NCBI RefSeq assembly: GCF_001029285.1
Contig: NZ_LDZY01000002.1
Coordinates: 248,001-312,000, forward strand
DNA length: 64,000 nucleotides
Direction: 5' to 3'
Source: Desulfosporosinus acididurans
GTDB lineage: Bacteria > Bacillota > Desulfitobacteriia > Desulfitobacteriales > Desulfitobacteriaceae
The translations under genes and the position numbers were made by a program. Every line of letters begins with the position of its first letter. The first letter of the stretch is position 1. The notes beneath the pieces are model-generated. The model was not told the DNA's origin. It did no database searches and worked only from the letters and a program-made list of their open reading frames with translations. Shown here piece by piece: positions 57,440 through 64,000 of this stretch.

Positions 57440-58336
57440 ATGACCCCGATTGAAGAGGGAATTGGCAAAGCCGGTGTTTTGGTAGAAGCACTGCCCTATA
57501 TCCAAAAATTTGCAGGGAAAACAGTCGTCATTAAATATGGCGGGCATGCCATGGTAGATCCGTTGCTCAAGGAATCTGTCATGTTAGATATTTTGCTTTT
57601 GCATTCCGTGGGGATCCGTCCGGTTCTAGTCCATGGCGGAGGCCCAGAGATTAATGCCATGCTGAAAAAGGTGGGCATTGAGAGCCATTTTATTAAGGGC
57701 TTGCGATTTACCGATGCTCAAACGATGGAAATAGCCCAAATGGTTTTAGTAGGGAAGCTGAACACAGAGATAGTCGCTATGTTGAACCGTTTTGGTGGAA
57801 AAAGTGTTGGTTTATCTGGAAAAGATGCACAGCTCTTATTGGCAACTAAGAAACCTCTCAAAATGCCAAATAGTGACGGAACTATGGAAGAAATCGATTT
57901 AGGACTTGTCGGTGAGATTCATACAGTGACACCCAATATCTTGAATACTCTGTTAGAGCAAGGATATATTCCTGTAATTTCTCCGGTTGCCAGCGGTGAA
58001 AATGGGGAAACCTTCAATGTCAACGCGGATACTGCCGCGGGGAAAATTGCGGAAGCTCTGAAAGCAGACAAAATGCTTTTGTTGACGGATGTGCGTGGTA
58101 TTCTTCGTGATGTTGGGGATCCAGATTCACTGATCTCAACGGTTAATCGAGATGAAGTAGATACGCTGATAGAAGAAGGAGTTTTACAGGGCGGAATGCT
58201 GCCTAAAGTTGAGTGTGCTGTGTCCGCACTAGAACAAGGGGTAGGCAGTGTCCATATCCTTGATGGACGAATACGCCATGCAATACTTCTGGAATTATTT
58301 ACCGACGGCGGTATAGGAACAATGTTTAAGGACTAA
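57440..58336 (+). CDS. argB: Acetylglutamate kinase
   Basis: A 298-residue amino acid kinase phosphorylating N-acetylglutamate. VIKYGGHAM is the lysine/glycine nucleotide motif, [11 protein letters not shown] the substrate loop; the late [11 protein letters not shown] lies in the ATP site. An N-terminal helix of about 20 residues is present, typical of arginine-inhibited hexameric forms, so feedback control is possible. Confidence 0.95.
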   Translation: MTPIEEGIGKAGVLVEALPYIQKFAGKTVVIKYGGHAMVDPLLKESVMLDILLLHSVGIRPVLVHGGGPEINAMLKKVGIESHFIKGLRFTDAQTMEIAQMVLVGKLNTEIVAMLNRFGGKSVGLSGKDAQLLLATKKPLKMPNSDGTMEEIDLGLVGEIHTVTPNILNTLLEQGYIPVISPVASGENGETFNVNADTAAGKIAEALKADKMLLLTDVRGILRDVGDPDSLISTVNRDEVDTLIEEGVLQGGMLPKVECAVSALEQGVGSVHILDGRIRHAILLELFTDGGIGTMFKD

Positions 58337-58452
58337 GGCAGTGAACTCGTTCAGCTAAAGCTGAACATCGGGGCTTTAGGTGAGGACTCTACCCCACCCA
58401 CCTGAGGTTAACGAAGGACCCACTCCCACTTATAGAAGTGGGGGTCTTAAAA
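58337..58452 (+). repeat. Hairpin-rich intergenic element between argB and argD (copy 2)
   Basis: Non-coding sequence with GTTCAGCT/AGCTGAAC (58349-58366), then CGGGGCTTTAG, a CCCCACCCACC run, and a final CCCACTT/AAGTGGG hairpin. The last 19 bases (58434-58452) duplicate 54814-54832. The layout resembles, in my judgement, the end of an IS200/IS605-type element, but no transposase is present and I cannot confirm it. Confidence 0.5.
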
Positions 58453-58473
58453 GAGATAGGGAGGAATGAGACA

Positions 58474-59688
58474 ATGACACAGTTAGAAGGTTTATCCACA
58501 GAGGCCATCATTGAGCGTGGAAAAAACGTGGTTATGAATACTTATGGTCGTTTGCCTATGACCATTGTTAAAGGGAAAGGCGTCTGGGTTTGGGATACAG
58601 AAGGAAAACGCTATCTGGATTTTTTGACGGGATTAGCCGTCAATTCTTTGGGGCACAGCCATCCGGCTATCGTGCAGGCGATTCAAGAACAGGCCGAAGA
58701 AGTATTGCATACTTCAAATTTATATTGGATTCCTAATCAAGTTGCTCTTGCAGAGCGTTTAGTGAAGCATTCCTTTGCTGACAAAGTATTCTTCTGCAAT
58801 AGCGGAGCTGAAGCCAATGAAGCTGCTTTTAAGCTGGCTCGCAAATATGCTAAAGAAATGTACGGTGACCACAAATATGAAGTAATATCTCTGAAAAACT
58901 CCTTTCATGGGCGCACATTGGCGACCTTAACCTTAACCGGACAAACAAAGTATCAAAAAGGGTATTCTCCTTTGCCTGTCGGTCTAAGCTATACGGCACT
59001 TAACGATTTAGAAGGTTTAAAGGCTAAAGTTAACGAAAAGACGGCTGCAGTCTTTATTGAACCCATTCAAGGTGAAGGGGGAGTTATTCCTTGTTCCAAG
59101 GAGTTTCTCCAAGCTGCGAGGGACTTGTGTGATCAATATAGCGCCTTGTTAATTTTTGATGAAGTACAGTGCGGCGTGGGAAGAACCGGTAAGCTCTTTG
59201 CCTACGAGTGGAGCGGTGTGACTCCCGATATTATGACTTTAGCCAAAGCTTTAGGGGGCGGTGTTCCAATGGGTGCAATGCTGGCCACCGATAAGGTCGC
59301 GAATGTGTTTCAGCCTGGAGACCATGCCTCAACCTTTGGCGGCAATCCTTTGGCTACAGCGGCAGGATGTGCAGTTTTAGATATTATGCTTCAAGAAGGA
59401 TTTTTCACGGGCGTTCAAGAAAGAGCAAACTATTTTCGACAAGGTCTGGAACATTTAGCGCAGAAGTATCAAACAGGAGATCCCATCCGAGGGCAAGGGT
59501 TTATCCTTGGCTGGCCGGTATCTAAGTTTGGTCCGGAAATTGTAGCTCGTTGTCTCCAAAAAGGATTACTCATTAACTGTGTAGGCGGCAAGACTCTGCG
59601 TTTTCTCCCTCCACTGATCGTGGAAAAACCTGAAATTGATGAAGCTTTGAAACTACTAGACGAAGTGTTTGCTGAACTTTGGAAGTAG
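58474..59688 (+). CDS. argD: Acetylornithine aminotransferase
   Basis: A 404-residue class III PLP aminotransferase forming N-acetylornithine. FCNSGAEANEAA is the cofactor phosphate loop, IFDEVQCGVGRTG holds the aspartate, and the Schiff-base lysine is in LAKALGGGVPMGAM. The ATG at 58474 follows GGGAGGA and lies after the 58337-58452 element. Confidence 0.95.
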   Translation: MTQLEGLSTEAIIERGKNVVMNTYGRLPMTIVKGKGVWVWDTEGKRYLDFLTGLAVNSLGHSHPAIVQAIQEQAEEVLHTSNLYWIPNQVALAERLVKHSFADKVFFCNSGAEANEAAFKLARKYAKEMYGDHKYEVISLKNSFHGRTLATLTLTGQTKYQKGYSPLPVGLSYTALNDLEGLKAKVNEKTAAVFIEPIQGEGGVIPCSKEFLQAARDLCDQYSALLIFDEVQCGVGRTGKLFAYEWSGVTPDIMTLAKALGGGVPMGAMLATDKVANVFQPGDHASTFGGNPLATAAGCAVLDIMLQEGFFTGVQERANYFRQGLEHLAQKYQTGDPIRGQGFILGWPVSKFGPEIVARCLQKGLLINCVGGKTLRFLPPLIVEKPEIDEALKLLDEVFAELWK

Positions 59689-59769
59689 ACCAAGAAAAGC
59701 AAATTTATAGTGGATGTGCAAAATGAATAGACAAGGCAGAACTAATTTATTGATCCGAGGAGGGATAAA

Positions 59770-60870
59770 ATGAAGGCAGCACTCGTTCTTGAGACAGGCA
59801 AAGTTTTTATGGGGGAATCCTTTGGAGCCTCTGGAGAGGCCTGGGGTGAAGTGGTCTTCAACACAGGAATGACGGGCTATCAAGAGGTACTGACAGACCC
59901 CTCATATGCTGGGCAAATGGTCTGTATGACCTATCCTCTCATCGGAAATTACGGAATTAACAAGCAAGATGATCAGTCTGAAAAAGTCCAAGTGCAAGGA
60001 TTTATCGTCAAAGAGGCTGCTCTTAATCCTAATCATTGGCAGCTCGAGAAAAATATCTCGAGAACATTGGCACAAGCCGGCGTTGTGGGGATCAAAGGGA
60101 TAGATACCCGTGCCCTAACAAGAATTATACGCGAATATGGAGTTCTGCGCGGTGTAATCACAACCCGCCTGGAACACCTTAACGAGCTAACCGCTAAACT
60201 AAAAACCTGGCAAGTTCCGGAGAACGTTGTAGCAGACGTCAGCACCAAGAAAATATATACCCTGCCGCCTACGGAATCGAAAAAAGGCTCCTTTCATGTT
60301 GTGGTTATGGATTTCGGGATCAAAAACAATATTTTGCAGGCTATGCAGGCTCAGGGATTCCAGTTGACGGTTGTTCCCTACAACACCTCGGCCGAGCAGA
60401 TCCTCAAGCGGCGTCCTGATGGGGTTTTCCTTTCCAATGGCCCAGGTGATCCCAAATGTGTTCAAGCAGGGATAGAAACAATTCGTAACTTGATTAATCA
60501 ACGTCCTATTTTCGGTATTTGCCTCGGTCATCAACTCTTGTCGCTGGCCTTAGGAGGCGATACCTATAAGATGAAGTTTGGACATCGGGGAGGAAATCAA
60601 CCTGTACAGGAGCTTGAGACAAAGCGGGTTACGATTACTTCCCAGAACCACGGTTATGCGATATCTGAGAACAGTTTAGCTCAGACTCCTTTATATGTAA
60701 CCCACCGCAATCTCAACGATCAAAGTGTTGAAGGAGTTAAACATCAGGATTTACCCGTATTTTCTGTTCAATATCATCCAGAAGCCGGTCCCGGCCCGAG
60801 TGAATCTCTTTATTTATTTGACGAGTTTGCACAATTAATGCAGGAATGGAGGGCTCAGCATGCCTCTTAA
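59770..60870 (+). CDS. carA: Carbamoyl phosphate synthase small subunit
   Basis: A 366-residue glutaminase subunit supplying ammonia for carbamoyl phosphate. The N-terminal domain contains [18 protein letters not shown]; the class I amidotransferase triad is Cys251 in GICLGHQL and His336-Pro-Glu338 in QYHPEA. It overlaps the carB start by 11 bases. Being in the arginine operon suggests that this pair is the arginine-linked synthase. Confidence 0.95.
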   Translation: MKAALVLETGKVFMGESFGASGEAWGEVVFNTGMTGYQEVLTDPSYAGQMVCMTYPLIGNYGINKQDDQSEKVQVQGFIVKEAALNPNHWQLEKNISRTLAQAGVVGIKGIDTRALTRIIREYGVLRGVITTRLEHLNELTAKLKTWQVPENVVADVSTKKIYTLPPTESKKGSFHVVVMDFGIKNNILQAMQAQGFQLTVVPYNTSAEQILKRRPDGVFLSNGPGDPKCVQAGIETIRNLINQRPIFGICLGHQLLSLALGGDTYKMKFGHRGGNQPVQELETKRVTITSQNHGYAISENSLAQTPLYVTHRNLNDQSVEGVKHQDLPVFSVQYHPEAGPGPSESLYLFDEFAQLMQEWRAQHAS

Positions 60871-63800
60871 TCCGGCTTGGAAAAAGGTCCTTGTCATTGG
60901 CTCAGGGCCGATTGTCATCGGGCAAGCCGCAGAATTTGATTATGCCGGTACTCAAGCCTGCAAAGCTTTACGGGAAGTGGGTTTAGAGGTGGTTTTAGCA
61001 AACAGTAATCCAGCCACAATTATGACTGATGTCAAAATGGCTGATCTTACGTACATTGAACCATTATTGCCTGAATCCCTGGCACGAATTATTGAAAAGG
61101 AAAATCCCGACGCTTTGCTGCCTACCCTGGGAGGTCAAACGGGTCTTAATCTCGCTATGGAGTTGGAACGCAGCGGCGTGTTGAAAAAATACAGTGTTGA
61201 TTTGATTGGCTGCAATGCGGAAACGATTTATAAGGCAGAAGACCGTGATGCCTTTAAAGAGACTATGCTTGCGCTTGGAGAGCCTGTAGCCGAAAGTACT
61301 ATTGTGACATCCCTTGATGAAGGGAAAAGCTTCGCGCGGAGCCAGGGCTTCCCGCTGATTATTCGGCCTGCCTATACTTTAGGCGGAACAGGCGGCGGAA
61401 TCGCTAAGAATTCCAAACAATTGGAAGAAATTTTACAGCGAGGACTGCAAGCCAGTCCCATAGGTCAATGTCTTTTAGAGCGAAGTGTAGCGGGTTGGAA
61501 AGAAATTGAGTATGAAGTTATGCGGGACGATGCTGACAACTGTATTACAATTTGTAATATGGAAAATATAGATCCCGTCGGTATCCATACGGGAGACAGC
61601 ATTGTCGTAGCCCCTTCGCAAACGTTGTGTGATGTGGAATACCAAATGCTGCGCTCATCGTCTTTAAAAATCATTCGGGCTTTAGGCGTCAATGGAGGGT
61701 GTAATGTTCAGTTTGCCTTGAATCCGGTGAGCAGAGAGTATGTGGTCATCGAGGTAAATCCTCGGGTTAGCCGGTCCAGCGCTCTGGCTTCCAAAGCAAC
61801 GGGGTATCCGATTGCCAAAATGGCTGCCCTTCTATCTGTTGGTTTTACACTTCCGGAATTAACGAATCCTGTCACCGGACACACAAGCGCCTGTTTTGAG
61901 CCAGCCTTGGACTATGTGGTTGTTAAATTTCCGCGCTGGCCTTTTGATAAGTTTCCGGCAGCAGACCATCGCTTGGGCACTCAAATGAAAGCAACGGGCG
62001 AAGTTATGGCTATGGAACGAACCTTAGAAGGGGCTCTCTTAAAAGCAGCTCGTTCCTTGGAAATCGGAAGTGTAGGCCTTCGTATTGCTGCTTCCGGGGG
62101 CTGGACAGAGATGGAAATCGAAGACAAGCTTGCTTCAACAGACCATGAACGGTTTTTTGCGATTGCGGAAGCCTTTCGTCGGGATTGGACGAGTTTAGAA
62201 GTTCAAATGCTTACGCAAATTGATCCCTTCTATTTAGCGAAAATTAAGGAACTGGTTTCTTTGGAACGCCGCCTTCAAGGTGAGCCCTTAACTTCAGAAT
62301 TGCTGCGACTGGCCAAGATCAAAGGGTTTTCGGATTTAGCCGTTGCCAAGCTGACAGGGCGGACGGAGGAAGCGGTAAGGAATTTGCGGATGGAACTGGG
62401 GATAATCCCTGTCTTCAAAACTGTAGATACTTGTGCCGCGGAATTCGCCTCGGCAACCCCTTATTATTATTCTTCTTATGAAGAAGAAGATGAGGGCGAG
62501 GTCACTTCCGGCCCCAAGATCGTTGTTTTGGGTTCAGGACCGATTCGGATTGGGCAAGGGATAGAGTTCGATTATTGCTCCGTTCATGCTCTCGTGGCTT
62601 TGCAAGATGCCGGTATAGAAGCAATCATGGTCAATAACAATCCTGAAACAGTTTCTACGGATTTTGATACGGCAGATAAACTCTATTTTGAGCCTTTAAC
62701 TGTCGAAGACGTGCTTCATGTTTTGCATAAAGAGCAGGCAGATGGCGTACTTGTTCAATTTGGCGGGCAAACAGCTATTAATTTGGCCGGTCGGCTTGAA
62801 GATGCAGGAGTAAAGGTTTTTGGTACTCCTGTGGATTCTATTGACCTGGCTGAGGATCGGGAACGTTTCGCTGAGCTATTATGCCGCTTAGGAATCCCAC
62901 AGTCTGAAGGCCGCAGTGTGACCTCTATCGCTCAGGCTTCAACCGTAGCAGAGGAACTGGAATTTCCAGTGATTGTCCGTCCGTCCTATGTCATTGGAGG
63001 TCGCGCTATGCAAGTCGTCTATACTCTTGAAGAACTGAAAGACTACTTGCGTCGGGCTATCTACCTATCACCGGAACATCCGATCTTAGTGGATCGCTAT
63101 TTAGAGGGCAAAGAAGTTGAAATTGATGCCGTTTCAGACGGAGAGACCACGGTGATTGCCGGAATTATGGAGCATATAGAACGCGCCGGTGTCCATTCCG
63201 GAGATAGTTTAGCAGTCTATCCTCCCCAAAGCTTGACTCCTTCCGAGATTGACCAGATTCAGGATTATACTTGTCGCTTAGCTTCTGGAATCGGCATTCG
63301 AGGACTTATCAATATTCAATTTGTTGTTGTTCGTGGTAAAGTGTATGTTTTGGAAGTTAATCCCCGAGCAAGTCGAACCGTGCCAATTCTTTCTAAAGTT
63401 ACGGGAATTCCTCTCGTGAATTTAGCGGTTCAGGTTGCCTTAGGTAAGTCGTTACAGGAACTGGGCTATAAGCATGGCCTTGCTCCCGAGATGCCTTACG
63501 TTGTCGTTAAAGCCCCGGTTTTTTCCTTTGAAAAACTGACCAAAGTTGAAACTTCTCTGGGACCGGAAATGAAATCAACGGGGGAGGTTCTGGGCATGGA
63601 CACTCAGTTCGGCCATGCTTTGGCCAAAGCCTTTGCGGCCTCGCGTGTTCCCTTGCCACAGGATGGCAGCATTTTAGTATCTGTTGCTGAAAAGGACCGC
63701 CCTGAGGCGATAACCCTTGCCCGACAACTGTCTCAGCTTGGTTTTGGGGTTAAAGGAATCGGTGATACGGCCAAGGCTTTAGCTCTCTGCGGTGTAAAGG

Positions 63801-64000
63801 TTGACGTGGTTAGTGAATCAAGTCAGGCTTTACAGGAAGCTATTCGACAGCGCGAGTTTTCCTTTATCCTTAGCACACCGATAAAAGGAACGACTCCGGA
63901 ACACACGGGCTATTTGTTAAGACGTTTAGCTGTTGAACATGGCGTACCCTGTTTTTCGTCAATGGATACAGCAAAAGCAGTTGTGCGTGCGCTGCAGGAG
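60860..64000 (+). CDS. carB: Carbamoyl phosphate synthase large subunit (3' end outside window)
   Basis: An open frame of 1047 codons without a stop runs to the window edge. It carries the two homologous ATP-grasp halves: [21 protein letters not shown] at the start and [21 protein letters not shown] about 550 residues later, then the C-terminal regulatory MGS domain at about 935 onward. The acid pairs EVNPRVSR and EVNPRASR are conserved. The ATG at 60860 follows ATGGAGGG inside carA. Only a few dozen residues should be missing. Confidence 0.95.
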   Translation, partial: MPLNPAWKKVLVIGSGPIVIGQAAEFDYAGTQACKALREVGLEVVLANSNPATIMTDVKMADLTYIEPLLPESLARIIEKENPDALLPTLGGQTGLNLAMELERSGVLKKYSVDLIGCNAETIYKAEDRDAFKETMLALGEPVAESTIVTSLDEGKSFARSQGFPLIIRPAYTLGGTGGGIAKNSKQLEEILQRGLQASPIGQCLLERSVAGWKEIEYEVMRDDADNCITICNMENIDPVGIHTGDSIVVAPSQTLCDVEYQMLRSSSLKIIRALGVNGGCNVQFALNPVSREYVVIEVNPRVSRSSALASKATGYPIAKMAALLSVGFTLPELTNPVTGHTSACFEPALDYVVVKFPRWPFDKFPAADHRLGTQMKATGEVMAMERTLEGALLKAARSLEIGSVGLRIAASGGWTEMEIEDKLASTDHERFFAIAEAFRRDWTSLEVQMLTQIDPFYLAKIKELVSLERRLQGEPLTSELLRLAKIKGFSDLAVAKLTGRTEEAVRNLRMELGIIPVFKTVDTCAAEFASATPYYYSSYEEEDEGEVTSGPKIVVLGSGPIRIGQGIEFDYCSVHALVALQDAGIEAIMVNNNPETVSTDFDTADKLYFEPLTVEDVLHVLHKEQADGVLVQFGGQTAINLAGRLEDAGVKVFGTPVDSIDLAEDRERFAELLCRLGIPQSEGRSVTSIAQASTVAEELEFPVIVRPSYVIGGRAMQVVYTLEELKDYLRRAIYLSPEHPILVDRYLEGKEVEIDAVSDGETTVIAGIMEHIERAGVHSGDSLAVYPPQSLTPSEIDQIQDYTCRLASGIGIRGLINIQFVVVRGKVYVLEVNPRASRTVPILSKVTGIPLVNLAVQVALGKSLQELGYKHGLAPEMPYVVVKAPVFSFEKLTKVETSLGPEMKSTGEVLGMDTQFGHALAKAFAASRVPLPQDGSILVSVAEKDRPEAITLARQLSQLGFGVKGIGDTAKALALCGVKVDVVSESSQALQEAIRQREFSFILSTPIKGTTPEHTGYLLRRLAVEHGVPCFSSMDTAKAVVRALQE

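Noticed and set aside
58337-58452. CRISPR-like array
   Set aside because: Hairpins and one shared repeat only; there are no regularly spaced repeats or cas genes.

Overview
The window is a gene-dense stretch of chromosome from an endospore-forming, low-to-mid GC Gram-positive anaerobe of the Clostridia. The gene order (yacL-ispD-ispF-gltX-cysES-mrnC-thyX-rlmB-sigH, then rpmG-secE-nusG, the rpoBC and str/S10/spc/alpha clusters, then ecfA-ecfT-truA-rplM-rpsI-cwlD and an argCJBD-carAB operon) and the protein sequences look most like Desulfosporosinus/Desulfitobacterium-type Peptococcaceae. That assignment is my inference from family knowledge; no database was searched.

Region by region. 1-2000: the 3' end of an unrecognised gene, a threonine aldolase and a MutT-type Nudix hydrolase. 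2000-5260 (minus strand): a second-type spoVA operon (DUF1657, DUF421, SpoVAC, SpoVAD, SpoVAEb, DUF1657) resembling the Bacillus spoVA-2mob arrangement. 5400-6550 (minus): a 51-residue hydrophilic protein of unknown function and an uninterrupted pro-sigma-K gene with an unusual leader. 6660-7716: a divergent pair, a small clostridial conserved protein and a CarD-family RNA polymerase regulator, fired from back-to-back promoters. 7800-17000: isoprenoid, aminoacyl-tRNA and cysteine genes (with a cysteine T-box), mini-RNase III, ThyX, RlmB and the early sporulation sigma factor SigH.

17000-48360: one tRNA-Thr and the transcription/translation super-cluster: rpmG-secE-nusG-rplKA, rplJL, rpoBC, an L7Ae-like K-turn protein, rpsL-rpsG-fusA-tuf, rpsJ through rplQ including secY, adk, map, infA and rpoA. 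Several proteins carry cysteine metal-binding motifs (L33, L36, S14, S4, L24, Adk), and EF-Tu contains an unusual four-cysteine insertion. 48400-52580: energy-coupling-factor transporter (two ATPase domains fused into one protein, plus EcfT), truA and rplM-rpsI. 52700-54780: sporulation amidase CwlD behind a good sigma-E-like promoter and an M20 amidohydrolase. 55100-64000: arginine/carbamoyl phosphate operon argC-argJ-argB-argD-carA-carB, with carB running off the window end. A repeated hairpin sequence brackets argCJB.

The window is largely core genome. Its distinctive content lies in regulatory sequence (sigK leader with a ribosome-binding-site-masking hairpin, T-box, L10 leader, rplM leader, attenuator-like hairpins), in the second spoVA operon, and in unusual gene architecture (EF-Tu cysteine insert, cysE/cysS 104-base overlap, fused EcfA). 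I see no CRISPR array, no intact insertion sequence and no prophage.
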